Of a stretch of 64,000 nucleotides of DNA, positions 1-8,019 are shown one piece after another. The position numbers were made by a program, and so were the translations under genes. Location: assembly GCF_002355595.1 (NCBI RefSeq), contig NZ_AP017422.1, positions 4,402,001-4,466,000 on the forward strand. Reading direction: 5' to 3'. Positions within the stretch are counted from its first letter, which is position 1. The number at the start of each line of letters is the position of its first letter. The stretch comes from Filimonas lacunae (GTDB lineage: Bacteria > Bacteroidota > Bacteroidia > Chitinophagales > Chitinophagaceae). The notes under the pieces are model-generated. The model was not told the origin of the DNA, did not search any database, and was given only the letters and a program-made list of their open reading frames with translations.

Positions 1-1004
1 CAGAACAGCCAGCTGCACAACCGGAAGCTGCGGTGGAAATCACTGCGCCAGTTGTAACAGAGGAAGCAGCTGTAGTATCCCTGGCTTCCGAGCCGGTAGA
101 AGAAGCTTCACCGGAAGTGATCAGCCCTGCTGCCGAAACTACGGCTGCAACGGTTGCACAACCAGAAACGAATACAACCAGCAGTTCTTACCGCTTATCC
201 CGCCCACCAGTGATAGAAGTGACAGAAGACACTTCTGTTCAGGCCACACCAGCTGCGGAAACCACACCTGCAGAAGCTCCCGTGAGCGTAGAAGAGATAG
301 CAGAAACAGCCGCTACACCAGACGACCAGTTTGTGCCTACTGATGTTTATTCCGGCAAAACTGCCGAAGAACAGGCAAAAGAAGAGGTGCTGGCTATACA
401 ACAAAGCTTTACAGATTCCGGCATAGTAGAGGTAACTTCTGAAGGAAATAACCCGGCAGATGTATTGCCGCCACTGGATGACAATACCGACGGACCAGAA
501 ATTATCACTTCCGAACCTGATAGTAAAGATACCTTCCGCTTATCCGAAATGCTGTCGTCACAGGCTGCTGCATTTAATAAGCCGCTGGACAAAAAAGCCT
601 CTACTTTACCGTTTGGCCTGGAACCATACATGATTGACTATTTTGCCTCTCAGGGTATTAACCTGGAAGAAGTGCTGGAAGCCAGCGCTGACGACAGCCT
701 GGGCAAAAAAGTAAGGAAGTTCACTGACTGGTTAAAACAGATGAGACGCATTAACCCACACCCTGCCGATTTGGGAACAGATAAAGCCCAGGAACAGGAA
801 GTACAGGGAATTGCCGCCCTTTCTATCGAAGCGAGGGAGATTTTAACTGAGTCAATGGCCGATGTGCTGGTGAAACAGGGTAAAATAGATAAAGCCATTC
901 AGCTATATTCAAAATTAAGTTTTTTGAATCCAGCCAAAACTGCGTACTTTGCCGCTAAAATAATAGAAACAAGCAAGATGGGAGGCAAAGGCGCTTCTGC
1001 TTAA
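1..1004 (+). CDS. Partial TPR-like hypothetical protein upstream of secG
   Basis: The reading frame is already open at the left edge (first complete codon at base 3), so the true start lies outside the window and the GTG at 33 is only an internal codon. What is visible is a long Ala/Glu/Pro/Thr-rich, low-complexity acidic stretch (about the first 150 residues), probably disordered. A more ordinary globular part follows. The last 50 residues (around SMADVLVKQGKIDKAIQLYS) look like one tetratricopeptide helix pair. It ends 15 bp before secG and is probably cotranscribed with it. A TPR-like protein in front of secG is a familiar Bacteroidota arrangement, but no function can be given. No signal peptide can be judged because the N-terminus is missing. 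Confidence 0.75.
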   Translation, partial: EQPAAQPEAAVEITAPVVTEEAAVVSLASEPVEEASPEVISPAAETTAATVAQPETNTTSSSYRLSRPPVIEVTEDTSVQATPAAETTPAEAPVSVEEIAETAATPDDQFVPTDVYSGKTAEEQAKEEVLAIQQSFTDSGIVEVTSEGNNPADVLPPLDDNTDGPEIITSEPDSKDTFRLSEMLSSQAAAFNKPLDKKASTLPFGLEPYMIDYFASQGINLEEVLEASADDSLGKKVRKFTDWLKQMRRINPHPADLGTDKAQEQEVQGIAALSIEAREILTESMADVLVKQGKIDKAIQLYSKLSFLNPAKTAYFAAKIIETSKMGGKGASA

Positions 1005-1019
1005 AACAACCTTATTTTT

Positions 1020-1373
1020 ATGACACTTCTTTTTTTCATTCTTATTGTACTGGCTTCTGTAATCTTAGGTTTTATTGTATTAGTACAAAACCCTAAAGGT
1101 GGTGGTTTATCAGGTAACATTGCTGGTTTTAGCAACCAGTTTATGGGTGTAAAGCAAACTACTGACGTTTTGGAAAAAGGAACCTGGCTGTTTTCTGGCA
1201 TCATTGCCGTTTTATGCCTGGTTTCTACTTTATTTTTCAGAGGTAACGCCGGTGGTCCTGACACTTCTATCCTGCAGAAAGTAAACACAAATACCAGCGC
1301 TCCTGCTGCAACCCAGCAAGGCCCCGCTCCGGTAAGTGCTCCTACAGCAGCTGACAGCAACGCCAAACCATAA
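1020..1373 (+). CDS. secG: Preprotein translocase subunit SecG
   Basis: SecG is the small membrane subunit of the SecYEG translocon and assists SecA-driven export across the inner membrane. The 117-residue product has a first membrane helix at about residues 2-22. A conserved loop follows (VLVQNPKGGGLSG, then GFSNQFMGVKQTTDVLEKGTW), then a second helix at about 58-75. This is the standard SecG layout. The C-terminal 40 residues are a Thr/Ala/Pro-rich tail that extends past the core family length, as is common in Bacteroidota. The ATG lies 15 bp after the upstream gene, and a strong terminator hairpin follows 27 bp after the stop, so the upstream gene and secG probably end one transcript. Confidence 0.93.
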   Translation: MTLLFFILIVLASVILGFIVLVQNPKGGGLSGNIAGFSNQFMGVKQTTDVLEKGTWLFSGIIAVLCLVSTLFFRGNAGGPDTSILQKVNTNTSAPAATQQGPAPVSAPTAADSNAKP

Positions 1374-1400
1374 GAAAATCGAGTATCGATCATATTTTTT

Positions 1401-1436
1401 AAACCCTGTCTGCTAACACAGACGGGGTTTTTATTT
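1401..1436 (+). terminator. Rho-independent terminator after secG
   Basis: The arms AAACCCTGTCTG and CAGACGGGGTTT (one G-T wobble) surround a short loop and are followed by a T-rich run. The hairpin lies between secG and mltG on the same strand and separates the two transcripts. Confidence 0.85.
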
Positions 1437-1476
1437 ATATTGGCATCCCTAAAATTCCCCATTTAACCATTCTATT

Positions 1477-2496
1477 ATGAAAAAGATATTGCGCCTGCTG
1501 TTTATAGTGATTCTGTTGCTGGCGGGTGTGCTGTATTGGTTGTTATTTACCTCCGCTACCCGTTTTGACGAAAAAAGCAAATACGTACATGTATATGAGC
1601 AAAACACCGCTGAATCGGAGATGATGGAGCAGTTATCCGGTTCGTCGCTGGTAAATAATACAGGCCTTTTCCGCTTTGTAGCTTCCCGGCTGAATGTATG
1701 GAAGCGCATCAAACCCGGCCGTTTTGAAATTACCAAAGGACAAAGCCTGATGAGCATTGTGCGTATGCTGCGTAACAACAAGCAGGTGCCTTCCAAGCTG
1801 GTGATCAACAAATTAAGAGTACCGGAAGACCTGGCTAAACTGATAGGTAGAAATTTCCGTACTGATTCAGCCACTGCCATGCAGTTTTTAACCAATAAAG
1901 ATTCCCTGCAAAAGCTGGGTGTAGATAGTGATAGCTGGCTAACCCTGGTTATTCCCGACACTTATATCATGAACTGGAACACTTCTACCTTTAAAATACT
2001 CTCCCGCCTGAAAAGCGAACAGGAAGATTTCTGGACCGCTGAGCGTAAGCAAAAAGCCATTAACCTGGGGCTTACTCCCGAACAGGTATACGCTTTAGCT
2101 TCGATTGTGGAAGAAGAAACCAATGCCAACCAGGAAAAAGGGAATATAGCCAGCGTATATATGAACCGCATTAGCAAAGGCATGGCCTTAGGCGCTGACC
2201 CCACCATCAAATTTGCTTTAAAGAACTTTGCGTTACGCCGTATTCATTTTGGCGATTTACAGGTGGCCAGTCCGTATAACACATACCGCAACAAGGGGCT
2301 TCCTCCGGGACCTATTTGTACCCCTTCTAAAATAACCATTGATGCAGTACTGGATGCACCACGTACCGACTACCTGTTCTTTGTGGCCAGCGCTGAACTC
2401 AACGGCACACACCATTTCAGCAGCACTTATGCCGAACACCAGCAATATGCCAAAACCTACCAGGAAGAGCTTAATAAAAGAGGTATCAATAAATGA
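1477..2496 (+). CDS. mltG: Endolytic transglycosylase MltG (YceG-like)
   Basis: MltG is a membrane-anchored lytic transglycosylase that cuts nascent peptidoglycan strands and helps set glycan chain length. The 339-residue protein begins with a single N-terminal membrane anchor (about residues 4-24) followed by a LysM-like small domain. The catalytic signature is clear at about residues 207-240: ALASIVEEETN contains the expected catalytic Glu, and VYMNRISKGMALGADPT follows. The family's C-terminal block (NTYRNKGLPPGPI, then DYLFFVA and HHFSSTYAEH) is complete. It overlaps the next gene by four bases (ATGA), which implies translational coupling with the YihY-family gene. Confidence 0.95.
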   Translation: MKKILRLLFIVILLLAGVLYWLLFTSATRFDEKSKYVHVYEQNTAESEMMEQLSGSSLVNNTGLFRFVASRLNVWKRIKPGRFEITKGQSLMSIVRMLRNNKQVPSKLVINKLRVPEDLAKLIGRNFRTDSATAMQFLTNKDSLQKLGVDSDSWLTLVIPDTYIMNWNTSTFKILSRLKSEQEDFWTAERKQKAINLGLTPEQVYALASIVEEETNANQEKGNIASVYMNRISKGMALGADPTIKFALKNFALRRIHFGDLQVASPYNTYRNKGLPPGPICTPSKITIDAVLDAPRTDYLFFVASAELNGTHHFSSTYAEHQQYAKTYQEELNKRGINK

Positions 2497-3446
2497 TTAA
2501 AATTCAGCGCATACTATTCAATACCAAACCCTTTGTTTTTATCCGTGAAAAAAGCAAACGCGTAGTACTGCCGGGCATGGAAGGATTGCCCCTGTACGAT
2601 GTAACCCGTTTCTTTTTTAAACAGGTAGGCAAAATGCACATGAATGAAAGAGCAGCTGCTATTTCTTATAACTTTATCATGGCCATTCCGGCCGCCTGTA
2701 TCTTTTTGTTCACCCTGCTCCCCTACCTGCCTGTGTCCCGGCTGATATCCCAGGAGCTGTTTCGCTTTGTGCGTGACCTTACACCTAATAAGGAAACACG
2801 TACACTGGTAATCAACTTCCTCGACGACTTCTTTAACAAACCCAAAACCGGCCTGTTGTCAGTGGGTTTTATACTGGCCATCTTTTACTCGTCCAACGCA
2901 GTAATGGGCATTATACGCACGTTCGACCGCAGCCTGCCACAGAAATACAAAAGCAACTTCATACACAAAAGATTACGTGCCATGAAGCTGACCACTATTG
3001 TAATTTTCCTGATACTGGGCACCACGCTTATTTCATTAGGGCAAGGCACCCTGTTCCGGTATATCATGCACAGCCTGGGCATTACAGACGCAAGGGTAAA
3101 ATACCTGATACGCAGTTTGCGCTGGATTGTAATCGTCTTCCTTTTCCTGTATTCTATCGGTGTAATATACAAGTATGCCCCTTCTGTAAAAAAAAGGTGG
3201 AAAATATTGTCTCCGGGTGCGTTTTTTGCTACCTTTTTAACCATTTTAGTCACCTATGGCTTCTCGGTGTGGGTACAGAATTTTTCCAATTACAATAAGA
3301 TATATGGATCTATTGGTACCGTGCTGGTGATTATGCTACTGGTGTTTTTAAACTCGTTTATATTGCTGATAGGTTTTGAACTGAACGTGAGCATTACCTT
3401 GCTGAAAGAAGAACGAACCGGCAGCACACAAACATTCACTCCATAA
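2493..3446 (+). CDS. YihY/BrkB-family inner membrane protein
   Basis: This 317-residue polytopic protein has about six hydrophobic segments and belongs to the YihY/virulence factor BrkB family. Its members are inner membrane proteins without an agreed biochemical role; the old RNase BN assignment has been withdrawn. Family-like features include the segment ERAAAISYNFIMAIPAACIF at about residues 52-71, the YKYAPSVKKRWKILSPGAFF segment near residue 227, and a Gly-containing last helix (VFLNSFILLIGFELNVS). Its start codon overlaps the mltG stop. The cytoplasmic N-terminus of roughly 50 residues is basic. Function beyond the family name is not inferable here. Confidence 0.9.
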   Translation: MIKIQRILFNTKPFVFIREKSKRVVLPGMEGLPLYDVTRFFFKQVGKMHMNERAAAISYNFIMAIPAACIFLFTLLPYLPVSRLISQELFRFVRDLTPNKETRTLVINFLDDFFNKPKTGLLSVGFILAIFYSSNAVMGIIRTFDRSLPQKYKSNFIHKRLRAMKLTTIVIFLILGTTLISLGQGTLFRYIMHSLGITDARVKYLIRSLRWIVIVFLFLYSIGVIYKYAPSVKKRWKILSPGAFFATFLTILVTYGFSVWVQNFSNYNKIYGSIGTVLVIMLLVFLNSFILLIGFELNVSITLLKEERTGSTQTFTP

Positions 3447-3465
3447 TTATTTTAAAACTATAGCA

Positions 3466-4074
3466 ATGAAAAAAACATTCACTTTACTGGCAGCAGCAGC
3501 CATGTTAGCTACATCGGTGCTGGCACAGAATATCACTTCTTTAAGCCTGGGCACTGCCCTTCCTTTAGCCACTGCTAAAATGAAAGATATATCAGGTAAA
3601 GAAGTATCGCTGAATGATGCCAAAAAGAAAAATGGCTTATTGGTAATGTTCTCCTGCAATACCTGCCCTTACGTAATCAAAAACCAGCAGCGCACTAAAG
3701 AGATAGCTGCTTACGCTTTAAAAAACAATATTGGCGTGATTGTGATCAACAGCAATGAAGCACAAAGAAGCGATGCCGATTCGTATGATGCTATGAAAAC
3801 CTACGCTACTGCACAAGGTTACAACTGGTATTATACCGTAGATACCGATTCTAAAGTAGCCAACGCTTTTGGCGCCACCCGCACTCCGGAGGTTTTCCTG
3901 TTCAACAGCAAAGGCACCCTGGAATACAAAGGCGCTATTGACGACAACCCATCTGATGCTTCTGCAGTAACCCGTCAGCACCTGCATGCTGCAATTGATG
4001 AAGTAGTAGGTGGTAAAGCCATTTCGGTGAAAGAAAGCAAATCAGTAGGCTGCACCATTAAAAGACAGTCGTAA
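3466..4074 (+). CDS. Secreted thioredoxin-fold (redoxin) protein
   Basis: The 202-residue product begins with a signal peptide (residues 1-20, ending VLA before QN), so it should act in the periplasm or at the cell surface. The redox motif is C64-N-T-C67 in FSCNTCPYVIKN, typical of a Bacteroidota redoxin/AhpC-TSA-like family. A cis-Pro segment (ATRTPEVFLF) follows as expected for the fold. The C-terminal sequence carries an extra Cys (SVGCTIKRQS), which this subfamily often has. It stands alone: 19 bp after the YihY gene and followed by a strong terminator. The substrate is unknown; disulfide reduction or peroxide handling in the envelope are both possible. Confidence 0.85.
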   Translation: MKKTFTLLAAAAMLATSVLAQNITSLSLGTALPLATAKMKDISGKEVSLNDAKKKNGLLVMFSCNTCPYVIKNQQRTKEIAAYALKNNIGVIVINSNEAQRSDADSYDAMKTYATAQGYNWYYTVDTDSKVANAFGATRTPEVFLFNSKGTLEYKGAIDDNPSDASAVTRQHLHAAIDEVVGGKAISVKESKSVGCTIKRQS

Positions 4075-4095
4075 GTCAAACAACTGGTTCTATAT

Positions 4096-4129
4096 AAAAA
4101 AAGCGGTGCTGATCAGCACCGCTTTTTTT
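4096..4129. terminator. 34-bp perfect palindrome, bidirectional terminator
   Basis: The segment is an exact palindrome centred between 4112 and 4113. A GC-rich core (AGCGGTGCTGA and its complement) is flanked by seven A on the left and seven T on the right, so it works as an intrinsic terminator in either direction. It sits between the convergent redoxin (+) and TlpA-like (-) genes. Confidence 0.9.
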
Positions 4130-4161
4130 ATATATTCATTACCCGCATTACCGGAAATATC

Positions 4162-4647
4162 TTACTTCAACAATGCTTCCAGCTCCAGTTTAAACTGTGG
4201 CTCGGTCAGTTGCCTTCCCACAAATTTGCGGTAGCCTTTGGCTTTATTAATAAACAGACTGGCAGGTATGGCACCCTCCCAGGTAGAATCTACCTTAGGG
4301 CAAAAGCTATCGGCATTGGTTTCTTCCAGCCATACAATCTGCGAGCGATAATTGCTCTTTTTAGCAAAAGCGGCAATGCCTGCGGGAAAGTCTTCTTTAA
4401 AATCAAGGCTTACCAGTAACAGTTTTACCGGGCCGTGAGCGCTGTCGTATACATTCCTTTCAAACCAGGGAATTTCATGCACGCAGGGGGCGCACCAGGT
4501 AGCCCAGAAGTTTACAATAACAGGCACATCGCTTTCGGCTGCTATCTTCAACACATCATCCATCTTTACCCTTTTAACAGGCTGTTGCTGCGCATATGCC
4601 CCGGCTGTTGCCCATACGATCACGGCGGCTAAAAACCATTTTTTCAT
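4162..4647 (-). CDS. TlpA-like periplasmic thiol-disulfide protein
   Basis: This 161-residue protein has a signal peptide (MKKWFLAAVIVWATAGAYA) and then a compact thioredoxin fold. The active site is C52-A-P-C55 within FWATWCAPCVHEIPWF, the form seen in TlpA/ResA-like envelope reductases. The later IPASLFINKAKG segment supplies the cis-Pro loop. It probably reduces or shuffles disulfides of exported proteins or apocytochromes; the partner cannot be deduced because no cytochrome maturation genes are nearby. The gene is convergent with the upstream redoxin gene and divergent from the MFS transporter. Confidence 0.87.
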   Translation of the reverse strand: MKKWFLAAVIVWATAGAYAQQQPVKRVKMDDVLKIAAESDVPVIVNFWATWCAPCVHEIPWFERNVYDSAHGPVKLLLVSLDFKEDFPAGIAAFAKKSNYRSQIVWLEETNADSFCPKVDSTWEGAIPASLFINKAKGYRKFVGRQLTEPQFKLELEALLK

Positions 4648-4735
4648 AGCTACTGATTAATTCACTTGGTCACTTAATGCCATGAAGATAGGTTAGAATG
4701 CCTTTTTTGCCCCGCCCCAACATATAATTTTACGC

Positions 4736-4743
4736 TATATTTG
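4736..4743 (+). promoter_or_regulatory. Candidate Bacteroidota -7 promoter element
   Basis: TATATTTG is an exact match to the TAnnTTTG -7 consensus of Bacteroidota primary sigma. The nearest upstream TTTG (4706-4709) is about 26 bases away rather than the usual 19-20, so the -33 element is imperfect. It would give the MFS gene an untranslated leader of nearly 190 bases. Confidence 0.4.
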
Positions 4744-4811
4744 CGCCGTTCATGCGACCCGATTATCCAAATAAACATTTTCCCGACCAGCGCAATTGTT
4801 ATATAGCGCTG

Positions 4812-4828
4812 ATTGCCGCCCTGGCAAT
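4812..4828 (+). other. Small hairpin in the MFS transporter leader
   Basis: ATTGCC and GGCAAT pair perfectly around a five-base loop within the long untranslated region before the MFS gene. I do not recognise a riboswitch here. The rest of 4648-4937 holds the candidate promoter and no supported gene. Confidence 0.35.
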
Positions 4829-4937
4829 GGATAGCTCCGTTTTATAGTTACCTCTCTTTTTATTGTCGATTGCTTGCATACCTGGCACTTGGTGCTATGG
4901 CCCTATTTGTTTGTTGTTTACGTTTAAAATCCAATAT

Positions 4938-6125
4938 ATGCAGGCTCCCGGAATTTCACGTTCCAGAATTATTTTAATGGCTATAGCTGCCGGTGTATGT
5001 GTAGCTAATATCTATTACAACCAGCCATTGTTAAAGGCAATGGCCACTACTTTTCATACCGATGAAAAACACATTGGCCTTTCGGCGGTGCTTACACAAG
5101 TAGGCTATGGCTTTGGCTTATTTTTTCTTGTTCCGCTGGGCGATAAGATCAATAAGAAAAAACTGATCCTGTTTTTACAGGGCTGTTTAATCGTATTGCT
5201 TACCGGCATTGCGTTAAGTCCTAATTTATATATGCTGTATACCTGCTGTGCCTTACTGGGCTTGCTGGGAGTAGCTGCGCAAGTAATATTGCCCATGGCG
5301 GCAGGAATTGATCCTGCCAACCGCGGACGTAACCTGGGCATTGTATTCACCGGCATTTTAACCGGGGTATTACTGGCCCGTGTGTTCAGCGGCTTTATTG
5401 CACAATGGCTGAGCTGGCGTTATGTATATGGCATTTCGGCCGTGATGGTTTCTGGTGTGGCCCTCATTACCAAATATACTTTCCCCGACGCCCCTCCGGC
5501 TTTCCAGGGCACTTATGGCAGTTTGCTACAATCGACCGCTTACCAGTTAAAACGCTTCTCTATGCTGCAACGGGCAGCGTTGTTAGGCGCGCTGGTGTTT
5601 GGCTTATTCTGCTCATTCTGGACCACGCTAACCTTTCACCTGAGCAGCGCTCCTTTTCAATACAAACCCGACACCATAGGCCTGTTTGGCTTACTGGCTG
5701 CTGGCGGCGCTTTACTGGCCCCCGTGTTTGGCAAACTGGCGGATAAAAAAAGCCCTGCTTTATCACAGGCATGCAGCCTGGGATTGATCATTGCCAGTGT
5801 AGTAGCAATGAAATTATTTCCCTACTCAGCCGGATCGCTGGCGATAGCTATTGTAGTGCTGGATATTGGCGTGCAGGCAACCCTGGTAACGAATGCCACT
5901 TCTATTTACACACTCGATGCTGCATCGCACAGCCGTATTAACACGGTGTATATGACCATTTACTTTATGGGTGGCGCTGCCGGCACTTTCACCGGTTTGC
6001 AATGCTGGCAGGCAGGTGGCTGGCAAACAGTTACCTGGCAGCTGATCATCTGGAGCGTGTTGGCTTTAGTGTTGGTGATTGGTGGTATTGTAAAACAAAG
6101 AAGATTAGCATTAACCTCTTCATAA
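4938..6125 (+). CDS. MFS transporter
   Basis: This is a twelve-helix major facilitator superfamily permease, 395 residues from the chosen ATG. The frame is open 25 codons further upstream from a TTG, but those residues (MSIACIPGTWCYGP...) are not transporter-like, and MQAPGISRSRIILMA begins the first helix properly. The first helix has the VANIYYNQPLL motif common in this MFS subgroup. The loop 2-3 region (PLGDKINKKKLIL) is a recognisable variant of the MFS motif A. The substrate is unknown; close families are often annotated as drug or sugar efflux. It is followed by a very long palindromic terminator. Confidence 0.9.
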   Translation: MQAPGISRSRIILMAIAAGVCVANIYYNQPLLKAMATTFHTDEKHIGLSAVLTQVGYGFGLFFLVPLGDKINKKKLILFLQGCLIVLLTGIALSPNLYMLYTCCALLGLLGVAAQVILPMAAGIDPANRGRNLGIVFTGILTGVLLARVFSGFIAQWLSWRYVYGISAVMVSGVALITKYTFPDAPPAFQGTYGSLLQSTAYQLKRFSMLQRAALLGALVFGLFCSFWTTLTFHLSSAPFQYKPDTIGLFGLLAAGGALLAPVFGKLADKKSPALSQACSLGLIIASVVAMKLFPYSAGSLAIAIVVLDIGVQATLVTNATSIYTLDAASHSRINTVYMTIYFMGGAAGTFTGLQCWQAGGWQTVTWQLIIWSVLALVLVIGGIVKQRRLALTSS

Positions 6126-6182
6126 ACTATAAGAAACAAGAACTAACTTACCTGAAGCAAAACCGATACCTCAACAATATTC

Positions 6183-6226
6183 TACCAAAAGCCCTCCTGC
6201 GTAGCTACGCAGGAGGGCTTTTGGTA
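6183..6226. terminator. 44-bp perfect palindrome, bidirectional terminator
   Basis: The segment is an exact palindrome centred between 6204 and 6205. The stem is TACCAAAAGCCCTCCTGCG plus three further bases, and its complement follows. A-rich and T-rich portions lie inside the arms. It separates the convergent MFS (+) and TrmH (-) genes. Confidence 0.8.
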
Positions 6227-6347
6227 TCTAAGTTTTCTTATCGTCTGATTATGAAATGACAGTTAATAGTATAAGTAATGCTGCTGCATAGTCATTCTCC
6301 CCTGTTAGCAGCAGGCTGAAACAACGGAATAGAACAATAGGATGTAA

Positions 6348-6953
6348 CTAATTATCCGTCAACCCTTCTTTATACCCTTCACTCCACTGCACTTTCAGTT
6401 CTGCCATTCTTGCTTCCGGTAAAGCAGGCGCATCGTAATGGCCGGCTGCTTTTTTCTGGCGGTAAGCTTCGTAAATACATACGGCACAGGCAACGGAAAT
6501 ATTCAGGCTTTGCAGCATGCCTGCCATCGGGATATTAATGTTACCATCTGCCAGCGCACAAAAAGCTTCGCTTACACCCCGGCGCTCATTGCCCAGTACC
6601 AGGGCGGTACTTTGGGTAAAATCCACATCGTAAATGCTTACCGAATCGCCGGTTAAGCTGGTGGTGAGTATGCGTTGATAACGGCTACGTAATACCGCTA
6701 CACATGCTTCCAGGTTATCAAAATGGTGCAGGGTAACCCATTTTTCGGCACTGCGGCCGCTTACAAATTTGTATTTCTCCGGGCGGGGGCCTTCGGTGGT
6801 GATAATGTAAATATCCTGTATGCCCACCGCATCGCAGCTACGCATTACCGCGGTAACATTTCGGGGGTCTTCCACGTTTTCCAGCACTACTGCTAAACCT
6901 GGCTGACGCTTGTTTAATGCACCTAATAGTTTGCCCTTCCTCTCCGGAGTCAT
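6348..6953 (-). CDS. trmH: TrmH-family tRNA/rRNA 2'-O-methyltransferase (SpoU)
   Basis: This is a SPOUT-class RNA ribose methyltransferase of 201 residues. The N-terminal region (MTPERKGKLLGALNKRQPGL, then VLENVEDPRNVTAVMRSCDAVG) closely follows the E. coli TrmH pattern RQP...NVSAIIRTADAVG, which modifies G18 of tRNA. The three SPOUT motifs are present: the N-R block near residue 32, LALVLGNERRGVSE in the middle, and IPMAGMLQSLNISVACAVC forming the knotted SAM-binding end. The gene is divergent from the DoxX gene, with 53 bp between the starts. Assignment to tRNA Gm18 rather than another tRNA or rRNA position is likely but not certain. Confidence 0.88.
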   Translation of the reverse strand: MTPERKGKLLGALNKRQPGLAVVLENVEDPRNVTAVMRSCDAVGIQDIYIITTEGPRPEKYKFVSGRSAEKWVTLHHFDNLEACVAVLRSRYQRILTTSLTGDSVSIYDVDFTQSTALVLGNERRGVSEAFCALADGNINIPMAGMLQSLNISVACAVCIYEAYRQKKAAGHYDAPALPEARMAELKVQWSEGYKEGLTDN

Positions 6954-7006
6954 AATTTAATGAATTGGCGGCAAAGGTATGGCCTGTCGTTTGCCGTTAA
7001 AATAAA

Positions 7007-7405
7007 ATGAGAAAGATATTGCTGTATACACAGGCTGTATTTTATGCGCTTGCCGGCATTAACCACTTTACCAACCCCGAAATGTACCTGGCCATTATGC
7101 CCCCCTGGCTTCCCTGGCACCTAACACTGGTAAATATCAGCGGCGCGCTGGAAATAATAACAGGACTGCTGCTTTTGCCCATCCGCACCCGCAAATGGGC
7201 AGCCAGGGCCATTATTCTTTTATTAATAGCCATTTTTCCGGCCAACATTCAAATGCTGATCAACTTTATCCGGGAGCACAATCCTTATATTGTATTAGCA
7301 ATCATACGGTTACCGCTGCAGCTATTACTTATTCGCTGGGCATGGATATTTCAGAACGACCATCCGGATAATATGCCCGGCACACCTGTTACCAAATCGT
7401 ACTAA
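7007..7405 (+). CDS. DoxX-family membrane protein
   Basis: The 132-residue protein has four hydrophobic segments, a DoxX-like layout. The first helix carries the typical FYALAGINHFTNPEMY segment, in which a small membrane protein begins with an ALAG-NHF motif. The second and third helices follow (LTLVNISGALEIITGLLL, then WAARAIILLLIAIF). DoxX-like proteins sit in the inner membrane and have been tied to quinone- or thiol-linked redox functions in a few organisms; nothing here identifies the partner. It has no close operon partner: trxA lies more than 200 bp downstream. Confidence 0.82.
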   Translation: MRKILLYTQAVFYALAGINHFTNPEMYLAIMPPWLPWHLTLVNISGALEIITGLLLLPIRTRKWAARAIILLLIAIFPANIQMLINFIREHNPYIVLAIIRLPLQLLLIRWAWIFQNDHPDNMPGTPVTKSY

Positions 7406-7621
7406 TACCATGATAATCAGCTGTTTTGCCAGCATAACTTTCAGGCAAGGCTATCTATCACAGGCAAACCGCAACAATTGCGGAAATGACGTGTTAGCTT
7501 ATAAGGATGACTTATTGACATTAATAAACATAAGTGGAAAAGTCAAAAATGCACTTTTGGGCTTTTGGAGTTAAATTTGACAATTCGATTGTTATTGGTT
7601 GAACATTTAAAACACAATTAT

Positions 7622-7939
7622 ATGGCTTTAGAACTTACAGATGCCAACTTCCAGACAACGGTGCTGGACAGTGACAAACTCACAGTAGTAGATTTCTGGG
7701 CAGAGTGGTGTGGACCTTGTCGTGCCATCGGACCAGTTATTGAAGAATTAGCTAAAGAATACGACGGCAAAGCAAACATAGGCAAACTGAACGTTGACAA
7801 TAACCCTAACGTTAGTGTTAACTACGGTATCACTTCTATTCCTGCTATCCTTTTCATTAAAGGTGGTAAAGTAGTAGACAAGCAAATTGGTGCTGTACCT
7901 AAGTCTGTACTGGAGAAAAAAATACAGGCTCACCTGTAA
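7622..7939 (+). CDS. trxA: Thioredoxin
   Basis: This is a cytoplasmic thioredoxin of 105 residues, the standard length, acting as a general protein disulfide reductase. The active site is W-C30-G-P-C33 in VDFWAEWCGPCRAIGP, and the cis-Pro is P74 in GITSIPAILF. The frame extends upstream to a TTG, adding 19 residues, but ATG at 7622 gives the normal thioredoxin N-terminus (MALELTDANFQ). The upstream 216 bp hold no other gene and presumably the promoter. A strong terminator follows the stop. Confidence 0.96.
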   Translation: MALELTDANFQTTVLDSDKLTVVDFWAEWCGPCRAIGPVIEELAKEYDGKANIGKLNVDNNPNVSVNYGITSIPAILFIKGGKVVDKQIGAVPKSVLEKKIQAHL

Positions 7940-7959
7940 TAATCATATTATGATGGGTT

Positions 7960-7995
7960 AAAGCCCTCTGCCAATTGGCAGGGGGCTTTTTTTAG
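7960..7995 (+). terminator. Rho-independent terminator after trxA
   Basis: The arms AGCCCTCTGCC and GGCAGGGGGCT (one wobble) close an AATT loop and run into seven T residues. It lies between trxA (+) and the formate/nitrite channel gene (-). Confidence 0.88.
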
Positions 7996-8019
7996 TGGGT
8001 ATAGATAGTATAAATTACA

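Noticed and set aside
4863-4937. N-terminal extension of the MFS transporter from TTG
   Set aside because: The 25 extra residues are Cys/Trp-rich and precede an ATG that begins a normal first membrane helix.
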